From Rubrobacter sp. (GTDB taxonomy: Bacteria; Chloroflexota; Chloroflexia; Thermobaculales; Thermobaculaceae), in NCBI GenBank assembly GCA_016781845.1, contig JADDPP010000033.1:1-37051 (forward strand): a stretch of DNA of 37,051 bases, written 5' to 3'. Below the pieces are notes generated by a model. It worked only from the letters and a program-made list of their open reading frames with translations, searched no databases and had not been told where the DNA came from. Of this stretch, positions 16,251-23,334 are shown piece after piece (position 1 is the first letter of the stretch; each line of letters starts with the position of its first letter). A program made the position numbers and the translations under genes.

Positions 16251-16404
16251 CTCGTCCCCTTTCTGGCTCCCTGAAGCAGCGATGCACCCACGGCTACTGC
16301 GACAAGGAACTATGCGAACAGCGCGGTGCCTTCAAGCAAGCCAACACTGCCCGCAAAGGCATCGCGGCCTGGATGTCCATAGCTACCCTCCCGGCCAGTC
16401 CAAC

Positions 16405-17250
16405 TCATCTCGCCAGCGGCCACAGGAACCGCAGCGTGAGGCACATTCCAGCGAGGCCGTTGAGCACGGGAAAGAAGCGGTACCACTGAGAAACGCGCGC
16501 CCGTGCTCTCAGCAACTGCGCGGTCATCACGAGGGGATACACCCCCAGCAGGAGTCCAGCCAGCGCGTCGTGCAGACTGACCAGCAGCGCGGCGCCGAGG
16601 TAGGAGAGGGCACACATCAGAAGCGTCCCCTCGTGGCCCAGCAGGGTCGCGATGGTGCTCAGCCCCGCTCGCCTGTCCGACTCGATGTCCGGCACCGCGG
16701 AGTAGGCGTGCATCGCGGCGCACCAGAGCACTCCGGCCAGCATGAGCGAGGGCAGGGGCATGTCGGACGTGAAGCTCCACCAGCCGGCGAGGAGCGGGGT
16801 CAGGTACAGGGAGTTGCTGAGGCTGTCGAGCACGGGGCGCGCCTTGAGCCGAAGCGGAGGGACGCTGTACGCTACGGCGAGAGCGAGGAAGAGAGCGAAG
16901 GCGAGGACGACCCGCGTGTTGCTGGCGACGAGCGCGGGGACCGCGAGACCCGTCAGCAGGAGTATGGTTCCGAGCAGCGCGGGACGCTCGTGGGGGTAGA
17001 CCAACGCTTCATCGCGGACCTTCTTCGGGTTGTGCTGGTCCGTGTCGTAGTCCGAGATGTCGTTCACCCCGTACAGCAGCAGGTTTGCGGGAAAGGTCCA
17101 CCACGCGAAGAGCGACCAGAACGGCCAGGACCACAGCTGCGATGGGTCCTCCAGCGCGAGCACCGCGCCGAGAAAGTACGGCCCGAGCAGGTACAGCCAG
17201 AACTTGGGTCGCGATATCTTCAGGTACTTGCGTGCATCAGTGGAGTACAT
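16405..17250 (-). CDS. UbiA-family prenyltransferase, lycopene elongase-like
   Basis: The product is a 281-residue membrane protein with about eight to nine hydrophobic helices. Two Asp-rich prenyl-diphosphate motifs are present: NDxxDxxxD at Asn63-Asp71 (NDISDYDTD) and DxxxD at Asp188-Asp192 (DIESD). The early SRPKFWLYLLGP stretch, PANLLLYGVNDISDYDTD and the central PVLDSLSNSLY segment resemble lycopene elongases of the CrtEb/LyeJ kind, as I know them. Those add C5 units to lycopene to make C45/C50 carotenoids. The gene overlaps crtB by 14 bases, so carotenoid use is likely. A quinone or bacteriochlorophyll prenyltransferase is the main alternative. Confidence 0.8.
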   Translation of the reverse strand: MYSTDARKYLKISRPKFWLYLLGPYFLGAVLALEDPSQLWSWPFWSLFAWWTFPANLLLYGVNDISDYDTDQHNPKKVRDEALVYPHERPALLGTILLLTGLAVPALVASNTRVVLAFALFLALAVAYSVPPLRLKARPVLDSLSNSLYLTPLLAGWWSFTSDMPLPSLMLAGVLWCAAMHAYSAVPDIESDRRAGLSTIATLLGHEGTLLMCALSYLGAALLVSLHDALAGLLLGVYPLVMTAQLLRARARVSQWYRFFPVLNGLAGMCLTLRFLWPLAR

Positions 17251-18082
17251 ACGCCGCGTTCCACGCCCGGTACAGGATGGGCAGGTAGTCGGTGCGCCTG
17301 TGCGCGAGTCTCGTCCGCCACACCACCATGGGGTCCCTCAGGATCTGCTGAAGGGTGTGCTGGTACCCGATAGATGAGAGCGCCACCGCGAGCCGGCTCT
17401 GCCAGGGGATGAGCGGAAACCCTGTATGTGCGAATCGGTACTGCCCCAGGTTGCGCTCCGCCTGAAAGCGAATCAGCGCGCCGAACCGGTCCGGGTCCAC
17501 GCCCGCGTTCCAGTCGCGCTCACGGATGCCGAAGCGCTCCAGGTCCTCCAGCGGCACGTAGATGCGCCCGCGCTCCTCCCAGTCCTCGCCGATGTCCCGG
17601 TAGAAGTTCGTGAGCTGCATCGCCAGCCCGAGCTCTCGGGCCGCGTCCAAGCCCTCCTGCGGCACCCCCATCACCTTCGCCATCATGAGGCCCACCACCT
17701 CTGCAGAGCCGTACACGTACTTGCACAGGTCTTCGTACGTATCATAGCGTGAGACGGTGAGGTCCATGGCCATAGCATCGAGGAACGCATCGGCCCATTC
17801 CTTCGGTATGCCCTGGACGCGAGCCGTATTGCAGAAGGCGCGCAGTACGGCGTCGTCCGACGTGCCAGTAGCCCACGTCGCCTCGTATATCTCGCGAAAG
17901 CGCATCATCTCGGCGGTAGGATCGCCCACCGGGTTGTCCACGTACTCATCTGGCGTACGGAAAAAGGCGTACAGTGCGTACACGTGGTAGCGCGTCGTGC
18001 TCGGGAAGAACTGCGAGGAGTAGTAGTACGTTCGCGAGTAGCCCCGAAATATGTTCTGACAGACGAGCAGGTCACTTTCCAT
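17237..18082 (-). CDS. crtB: Phytoene synthase (squalene/phytoene synthase family)
   Basis: This 281-residue enzyme joins two geranylgeranyl diphosphates head to head into phytoene, the first carotenoid-specific step. The first Asp-rich motif is DEYVD (Asp45-Asp49), preceded by TP instead of the usual C-D. The second is in TNFYRDIGEDWEERGRIYVP (about 155-175), with the RGRxYxP tail of the family. The length is normal. The start overlaps crtI by 11 bases and the end overlaps the prenyltransferase by 14 bases, so all three are translationally coupled. No geranylgeranyl diphosphate synthase is in the window, so the precursor comes from elsewhere. Confidence 0.93.
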   Translation of the reverse strand: MESDLLVCQNIFRGYSRTYYYSSQFFPSTTRYHVYALYAFFRTPDEYVDNPVGDPTAEMMRFREIYEATWATGTSDDAVLRAFCNTARVQGIPKEWADAFLDAMAMDLTVSRYDTYEDLCKYVYGSAEVVGLMMAKVMGVPQEGLDAARELGLAMQLTNFYRDIGEDWEERGRIYVPLEDLERFGIRERDWNAGVDPDRFGALIRFQAERNLGQYRFAHTGFPLIPWQSRLAVALSSIGYQHTLQQILRDPMVVWRTRLAHRRTDYLPILYRAWNAAYVLH

Positions 18083-19553
18083 ACATCACACGCTTGTACG
18101 CGAGCTGCGCGCTTATCAGGCACATCGGCATTCCTACCCCTGGGTTTGTGCTCGCCCCCACGTAGTACAGCCCGCGCACCTTCTTGCTACGGTTGCCTGG
18201 TCTCCAGATAGCCGATTGGCGCATCGTGTGCGCCAGCCCGAGCGCGGAACCGCGGTAGCTGTTGTACCGCGACGCGAAGTCGTTGATGGAGAAGATATGC
18301 TGCTTGACGATGTGCTCCCGCAGCTGCGGAATGCCCATCTTTTCAGTTACGAGACTCAGGGTTTTGTCTGCGTACCGCTCGCGAACCTCGGTTGTGTCCT
18401 CAAGACCTGGCGCGATGGGTACGAGGATGAACAGGTTTTCCTGCCCCGGCGGCGCGACTGTTGGGTCCGTCTTGCTGGGACAGCAGATGTACACCGACGG
18501 GTTCTCGGGGTACGCTGGCCTGTCGAAGATATGCGCGAAGTTGGAGCGCCAGTCATCGCAGAAGTAGAGGTTGTGGTGCTCCAGCTGTGGAAGTTGTGTG
18601 TCGAGTCCCAGGTACATGATGAACGCGGACGGCGCGAGCTTCCGCTTCTCCCAGTAGCGCTCTCGGTATGTCTGATACTTGGGCTCCAGTAGTTGCGTCT
18701 CGGTGTGGTGCATGTCTGCATTTGACACAATGATATCCGCCTGCACAATCCCCTCGGCAGTTTGCACCCCCACCACCCGGCCCTTTTCGACGAGGACGCT
18801 TTCCACGGGAGCCCTGCACCTGATCTCCGTCCCCTGCTGCTTCGCGATGCGCGCGAGCACTCGGATGACCTCGTGGATTCCGCCTTCCGGGTACCACACA
18901 CCCATGTTGAAGTCAACGTGGGCCATGATGTTGTACAGCGCGGGTGTGGCGTACGGCGAGCTCCCGAGGAAAACGAGGGTGTACTGGATGATCTTGCGCA
19001 GCTTCGGATGCTTGAAGAAGCGGGAGACGTACCTGTCCATTGACTCAAAGACGTGCAGCTTCGGCCCTTCGAGCAGAGTTTGCCGGGAGAAGAAGTCGCG
19101 GTAAGAGTCGTAGTTCTTCGGCACGAAGTCGCGCATCGCGATGCCGTACTGGTACTCGCTGAGGCGCAGGTACTCACGCAAGCGCTCCCCCGCGCCCGGC
19201 TCGTAACGCTCGAAGGTGGCCGCATCCGTATCGAGGTCGCCGGTCATGTCCATGACCTCGCCATCCTCGAAGAAGATGCGGTAACTGGGCGTCAGGCGCT
19301 GGAGCTTGAGGTGGTCCTCCACCCGCTCCCCCAAGAGCTCGAAGAACTGCTCGAACACATCGGGCATCAGGTACCAGGACGGTCCCATATCCCACCGGAA
19401 CCTGCCGTCCTCCAGCACGCTCGCCCTGCCGCCGACCTGCTCGTTCTTCTCCAGCAGGGTCACATCGTACCCTTCTCTGGAAAGCAGGCAGGCTGCGCCG
19501 AGTCCGCCGAATCCCCCGCCTATGACGACAACTTTCTTGCCTGTATCGGTCAT
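18072..19553 (-). CDS. crtI: Phytoene desaturase (CrtI family)
   Basis: This 493-residue FAD enzyme oxidises phytoene stepwise to coloured polyenes, typically lycopene. The N-terminal dinucleotide-binding motif (VVVIGGGFGGLGAACLLSR) and the EKNEQVGGRA segment are followed by the DMGPSWYLMPDVFEQFF motif typical of CrtI. The C-terminal signature is LYYVGASTNPGVGMPMCLIS. Length and motifs are standard. It is first in the crtI-crtB-prenyltransferase unit, with a -35/-10 pair 77-105 bases upstream and an inverted repeat in between. The desaturation extent cannot be read from the sequence. A diapophytoene desaturase is less likely given the phytoene synthase partner. Confidence 0.93.
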   Translation of the reverse strand: MTDTGKKVVVIGGGFGGLGAACLLSREGYDVTLLEKNEQVGGRASVLEDGRFRWDMGPSWYLMPDVFEQFFELLGERVEDHLKLQRLTPSYRIFFEDGEVMDMTGDLDTDAATFERYEPGAGERLREYLRLSEYQYGIAMRDFVPKNYDSYRDFFSRQTLLEGPKLHVFESMDRYVSRFFKHPKLRKIIQYTLVFLGSSPYATPALYNIMAHVDFNMGVWYPEGGIHEVIRVLARIAKQQGTEIRCRAPVESVLVEKGRVVGVQTAEGIVQADIIVSNADMHHTETQLLEPKYQTYRERYWEKRKLAPSAFIMYLGLDTQLPQLEHHNLYFCDDWRSNFAHIFDRPAYPENPSVYICCPSKTDPTVAPPGQENLFILVPIAPGLEDTTEVRERYADKTLSLVTEKMGIPQLREHIVKQHIFSINDFASRYNSYRGSALGLAHTMRQSAIWRPGNRSKKVRGLYYVGASTNPGVGMPMCLISAQLAYKRVMYGK

Positions 19554-19613
19554 GCTGCCTTCACTCTACGTCCTGCGCACGGCGGGCGTGGTCTGCCGCT
19601 CATTGCCTGAAAA

Positions 19614-19627
19614 TTGTATCCCTACAA
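19614..19627. promoter_or_regulatory. TTGTA-N4-TACAA operator candidate at crtI
   Basis: A perfect 5-bp inverted repeat with a TCCC spacer lies just downstream of the -10 hexamer of the crtI promoter, around the likely transcription start. A repressor bound here could block initiation. The regulator is unknown and none is encoded nearby. Confidence 0.5.
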
Positions 19628-19629
19628 AT

Positions 19630-19658
19630 ACGATACTTGAGGCATGAGGACGGGTCAA
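19630..19658 (-). promoter_or_regulatory. Sigma-70-like promoter for the crt genes
   Basis: On the minus strand, TTGACC (19653-19658) and TATCGT (19630-19635) are separated by exactly 17 bases. The leader to the crtI ATG would be about 70 bases long. The rest of the 19554-19779 gap shows nothing more. Confidence 0.6.
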
Positions 19659-19779
19659 GCGCATTGCTGGAGGGGCAGCGGCAGCGATTCCGAAGGTCTG
19701 AGGCGCCGCCGCTAGAGGAGACTCGGGAACGGCCGGGTAAGTTAGGCCGAGAGCTTAGCAGGCGACGACGCTCGATAGG

Positions 19780-20358
19780 CTAGCCGAGCACGGCCTCCAC
19801 GTCGAGAAGGAGCGATGGCAGGGTGAGGGATGTGATCGTTTCTCCGCAATGAAACCGGTCGCTGGACGGGTAGATGTCCCCGGCGGGGTCCGCGCATGGC
19901 TCGACTGCATTGCCCGCGAGGTCGACGATCCATACCTCTGGTATCCCCGAACGAGCGTGCAGGGGGAGCTTGACTGCACGGTCGTATGCGAGCGAGGAGT
20001 CGGCTACCTCTATGAGTAGCAGGACATCCGCGGCGGTCGGCATCTCCCGCCGCCGCGGGCCTTCGTGTCTGCGGAGGAGGACGACGTCCGGCTGTGGGTC
20101 GAGTCTTGGGCCGAGCCTTACAGGGTTCTGGATGCTGACGATCGCCATCTCACTCACACGCGGCACCAGTAGCTGATTGAGTTCGTTGATGCAGCCGGTG
20201 TGTTGGGCGCCGATAGGGCTCATCGCGATGACCTCTTCTTCGATGAGTTCTGCCCGGTCGTCCTCGTTGAGTATCCCTGCCTCTCCCATGCGGTGGTAGT
20301 CATCCACCGTGAATCGCCATCTCTGCAGGTGGGTCTCTGCCGGCGTCGTCCTTGCCAT
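19780..20358 (-). CDS. Uma2 family endonuclease-like protein
   Basis: This 192-residue protein has the Uma2 (DUF820) pattern with a PD-(D/E)xK-like core: RAELIEEEVIAMSPIG, then QPDVVLLRR with the acidic residue, VLLLIEVADSSLAYDRAVK with Glu and Lys, and GIPEVWIVDL. The fold is nuclease-like, but cellular roles of these abundant proteins are poorly known. The ATG is preceded by GGAGG with good spacing. It lies 54 bases downstream of the dioxygenase gene and 226 bases upstream of the crt promoter region. It is not obviously linked to carotenoids. Confidence 0.85.
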   Translation of the reverse strand: MARTTPAETHLQRWRFTVDDYHRMGEAGILNEDDRAELIEEEVIAMSPIGAQHTGCINELNQLLVPRVSEMAIVSIQNPVRLGPRLDPQPDVVLLRRHEGPRRREMPTAADVLLLIEVADSSLAYDRAVKLPLHARSGIPEVWIVDLAGNAVEPCADPAGDIYPSSDRFHCGETITSLTLPSLLLDVEAVLG

Positions 20359-20412
20359 CAGCCTGTCCTCCGGGAACAGTCTCTCAGTGGGGGCGTTGCA
20401 CGGCAGGCAACC

Positions 20413-21348
20413 TCAACAGACCCGCCCGCGCTTGCCCGCCGAGGTGTGGCCAATCGGGTTCTCGCCGACCCACCGCTCATCAACCTGTTCCGACGCTAGC
20501 TGGTAGCGGAAATCGCACGACAGGCGGATGCGGTCGGGAGTGGTGTTGTCGAGGCTGCCATGGACAGTGAACATCGTGAACGTGAGCAGGTCCCCCGCGC
20601 GGAACTCGCCCGTGAGCCACCGCCCGCCCAGACGCTGACGCAGGTACCTCGGGTTGTTCGAGAGCCAACCCGACCACCACTTGCGGCCGCTGGCGTACTC
20701 CGGCGCATCAGGGCGGTTGGAGCAGTACGCGTCAACGTCCTTCTTGCCGTAGTGGTTTCGGATTCGGTCCAGCTTGTGAGAGCCCTCCAGCATCATCAGG
20801 CCGCCGAGCTCGTAGCTCACGTCGCCGAGCGGCACCCAGCCGGTGTACAGGTTCTGCGTGCCGCGGTTCATGTACACACTGTCGCCGTGCGGCGGCGTGC
20901 CATGGCCGGGACGGACCGCCCGCAGCCAGGTGTAGTCGTAATGCAGCACCTCCCCTCCAAGGAAGTGCGTGTAAAAATCCCTCATTCTTCCGGAGTACAG
21001 CAGCCGCTGCAAGGGCTCGCTTGCTCGGGCAATGTCCGCGCGCAGCCCGCTCTTCCGCTCGGGCGCCGCGTACGCCTCCATTATCGGCGTGTCTGGTTGC
21101 AGGTATCCCTCCGCGGCGAGCCTGGTGAAGATGTCATGCCGCGCCTCCAGCACGAGGTCGCGGTCGAGGTAGCCGGGAAGGTACAGGTAGCCGTCCTCCT
21201 CCATCCGCTCCCGCAGTGCCCGCGCGTCGTCAACCAGGTGCGCTGAGCTACGCAACTCTCCGAGGTTCTCTGGCGCACTGTCGAGAGGGTGGCCGCACGA
21301 CATAATAGAGGGTATGGTTGTTGTGGGTGAAATAGACTGCAGTGTCAC
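20413..21348 (-). CDS. Phytanoyl-CoA dioxygenase (PhyH) family protein
   Basis: The GTG at 21348 follows an AAGGAGG site (21354-21360), so the longer upstream frame is not used. The product has 311 residues. The Fe(II) triad is His154 and Asp156 in PPHGD and His263 in FTVHGS, with Arg273 (PDRIRL) for 2-oxoglutarate. A MMLEGSHKL segment parallels the PGSH of other family members. It differs clearly from the other PhyH protein (11993-12829) in the central insert and C-terminus, so they are not a recent duplication. It lies 118 bases downstream of the ABC exporter genes. Its substrate is unknown. Confidence 0.87.
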   Translation of the reverse strand: MTLQSISPTTTIPSIMSCGHPLDSAPENLGELRSSAHLVDDARALRERMEEDGYLYLPGYLDRDLVLEARHDIFTRLAAEGYLQPDTPIMEAYAAPERKSGLRADIARASEPLQRLLYSGRMRDFYTHFLGGEVLHYDYTWLRAVRPGHGTPPHGDSVYMNRGTQNLYTGWVPLGDVSYELGGLMMLEGSHKLDRIRNHYGKKDVDAYCSNRPDAPEYASGRKWWSGWLSNNPRYLRQRLGGRWLTGEFRAGDLLTFTMFTVHGSLDNTTPDRIRLSCDFRYQLASEQVDERWVGENPIGHTSAGKRGRVC

Positions 21349-21466
21349 ATTCGCCTCCTTGTGCCGGTTAGTGGGGCGTGCAAGTCCAGGGGAACGGCGT
21401 ACGCCGAGACGCTTGATGCATGGGGGGTCCACCGGGCATTGGTATAACCGCTGCCGTTAGCACGCG

Positions 21467-22246
21467 CTACTCCCCCGGCTGCTCCCGTGCCCAGTGCTCG
21501 ATGATACGGCCGTCCTGCATGCGGTAGATCTCATCCGCGTACTGCTCCACGGTAGGGTCGTGGGTAGCCATTATGAGCGTGACACCCTCGCGGTCCACGA
21601 TGTCGCGGAGCAGTTGCATGATCTTCGCGCCGGTCTTGCTATCGAGCTCCCCTGTGGGCTCATCTCCGATGAGGACGCGCGGCCGGCTCACGAGGGCCCT
21701 CGCTATCGCCACCCGCTGCTGCTGGCCTCCGGACATCTCGTACGGGCGGTGGTTTGCCCATCGCTCGAGCCCAACGAGCGCGAGCGCGTCCTCCACGCGC
21801 TGCCTGCGCTCCTTCGCGCCGACCTTGCCCGCGATCCTCAGCGGCAGCTCGACGTTCTCGGCGGTGGAGAGGATGGGTAGTAGAGCGTACGACTGAAACA
21901 CAAAGCCGTACTCCTCGCGCCGCAGCCGGGTCAGCTCGTTGTCCGAGAGCTTGCTCAACGGGCGGCCCTCGACGTACACCTCGCCCGTGCTCGGCTGGTC
22001 GAGCGCGCCGATCATGTTGAGCAGGGTAGTCTTGCCCGATCCCGACCGGCCCATAAGCGCGACGAATGAGCCGGTAGGGACGGAAAGGCTGACACCCGCA
22101 AGTGCGTGTACCTGCTGGTTCCCGACGGTGAAGGAGCGGGTCACGTTGTCGGCTAGTATGACGGGCTGTGAGTCCGCGCCGTTAGCGCCTTGCCGAGTGT
22201 CGCGGACGCGACTTGAAGCCGCCACAGTTCGGGTATCCGCGGTCAC
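21467..22246 (-). CDS. ABC transporter ATP-binding protein (MacB/LolD-type)
   Basis: This 259-residue ATPase has Walker A (GRSGSGKTT, residues 66-74), the signature MSGGQQQRVAIARAL (from 171), Walker B with VLIGDEPTG, and a switch histidine in MATHDPTV. The FVFQSYALLPILSTAENVE stretch and short length mark the MacB/LolD export group, which drives mechanotransmission by FtsX-like permeases. The GTG start at 22246 overlaps the stop of the upstream ATPase as GTGA, and GGAGG lies eight to ten bases before it. It is the second ATPase in the unit, downstream of an ATPase with an extra domain. Confidence 0.93.
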   Translation of the reverse strand: MTADTRTVAASSRVRDTRQGANGADSQPVILADNVTRSFTVGNQQVHALAGVSLSVPTGSFVALMGRSGSGKTTLLNMIGALDQPSTGEVYVEGRPLSKLSDNELTRLRREEYGFVFQSYALLPILSTAENVELPLRIAGKVGAKERRQRVEDALALVGLERWANHRPYEMSGGQQQRVAIARALVSRPRVLIGDEPTGELDSKTGAKIMQLLRDIVDREGVTLIMATHDPTVEQYADEIYRMQDGRIIEHWAREQPGE

Positions 22247-23334
22247 TCTGCGTTACCTCCTCGCTTACGTCCGAAGCGACTAGCCCAACGACGACCGAGG
22301 CCCGGTTTCGGAGGCGGCGGCTCGTCGCTCTCAACCAGGGAGCGCGGCACGGGGCGAGTGTCGCCCTCCACAGGCTTGATGACGATGCCGTCCTCCGTGG
22401 CCTCAAGCGTTACCCGTCCACCCATGCCATACCGGTCCCGATACTCCTCCGGCAACTGCAGGCGCCCGGCCTGGTCGAGCACCGTGTACTCCACCAGGCT
22501 GTGCGGCTGCACCTCGGTGTCAGCCTCCCCGTCCTCAGTATTTCTTGCGGGTTGGCGCAGCGTCTCGCTGCTAGTCTTGCCGTCGCGGATAGCGACGACG
22601 CGGGCGACATGGTTGGCTATCTGCGGGTCGTGCGAGACGATGACGACGGTAAGGCCGTACTGCTCGTTCAGTTTGTGGAAAATGTCGAAGATAACTCCTG
22701 CCGTCGTTGAGTCGAGCTCTCCCGTTGGCTCGTCGGCGAGCAGGAGGTCGGGTTTGTTCGCGAGCGCGACCGCGATCGCCACGCGCTGTTGCTCGCCACC
22801 GGACATCTGGTCGAGGCGGTGGTGTCGGCGGTGGGCGATGCCGACCGCCTCCAGCAACTCTCCAGCCCACTTGCGCCGCTCTGACGGGCGCGTGCCGGCC
22901 ATGAGCATCGGCAGCTCCACGTTCTGCTCGGAGTTCAGGTAGGGGATGAGGTTGCGCGCGGTCTGCTGCCAGACGAAGCCCACGCTGTGGCGGCGGTACC
23001 GGTTCAGCGCGCGCTCGTTCATCTTGAGGAGGTCGTTCCCGCCAACGCTAGCCCTGCCAGCCGTCGGCCGATCCAGCCCGCCGAGGATGTTCAGAAGTGT
23101 GCTCTTGCCGGAGCCGGATTGCCCGACAATCGCCATTACCTCTCCCCGGTTCACCAGGAGGTCAAGTCCCTGGAGCGCCAGGAGCTCTACCTCCTCGAGC
23201 TTGTATATCTTGACCAGACCCTCGCACACTATCAGAGGGTCGGGTGCTGAGGGCTGAGGGACTGCGGGCTGTGTTGCCACGCTTGAATCTTCGGTCCTCG
23301 GTCCTCGGGCCCCATCGCTCGTCGTCTGTATCAC
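22243..23334 (-). CDS. ABC transporter ATPase with C-terminal AbrB-like domain
   Basis: The product has 363 residues. A longer frame exists upstream, but the GTG at 23334 overlaps the permease stop as GTGA and fits the unit. Walker A is GQSGSGKST (71-79), the signature MSGGEQQ (177-183), Walker B LLLADEPTG (197-205), and the H-loop SHDPQ. After the ATPase core, residues about 282-322 form a strand-turn-strand pattern (VLDQAGRLQLPEEYRDRYG, then VTLEATEDGIVIKP) of the AbrB/SpoVT swapped-hairpin type. The tail is proline- and arginine-rich. A fused DNA-binding-like domain on a MacB-type ATPase is unusual. It may act as a dimer or regulatory module rather than bind DNA. Confidence 0.88.
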   Translation of the reverse strand: MIQTTSDGARGPRTEDSSVATQPAVPQPSAPDPLIVCEGLVKIYKLEEVELLALQGLDLLVNRGEVMAIVGQSGSGKSTLLNILGGLDRPTAGRASVGGNDLLKMNERALNRYRRHSVGFVWQQTARNLIPYLNSEQNVELPMLMAGTRPSERRKWAGELLEAVGIAHRRHHRLDQMSGGEQQRVAIAVALANKPDLLLADEPTGELDSTTAGVIFDIFHKLNEQYGLTVVIVSHDPQIANHVARVVAIRDGKTSSETLRQPARNTEDGEADTEVQPHSLVEYTVLDQAGRLQLPEEYRDRYGMGGRVTLEATEDGIVIKPVEGDTRPVPRSLVESDEPPPPKPGLGRRWASRFGRKRGGNAE

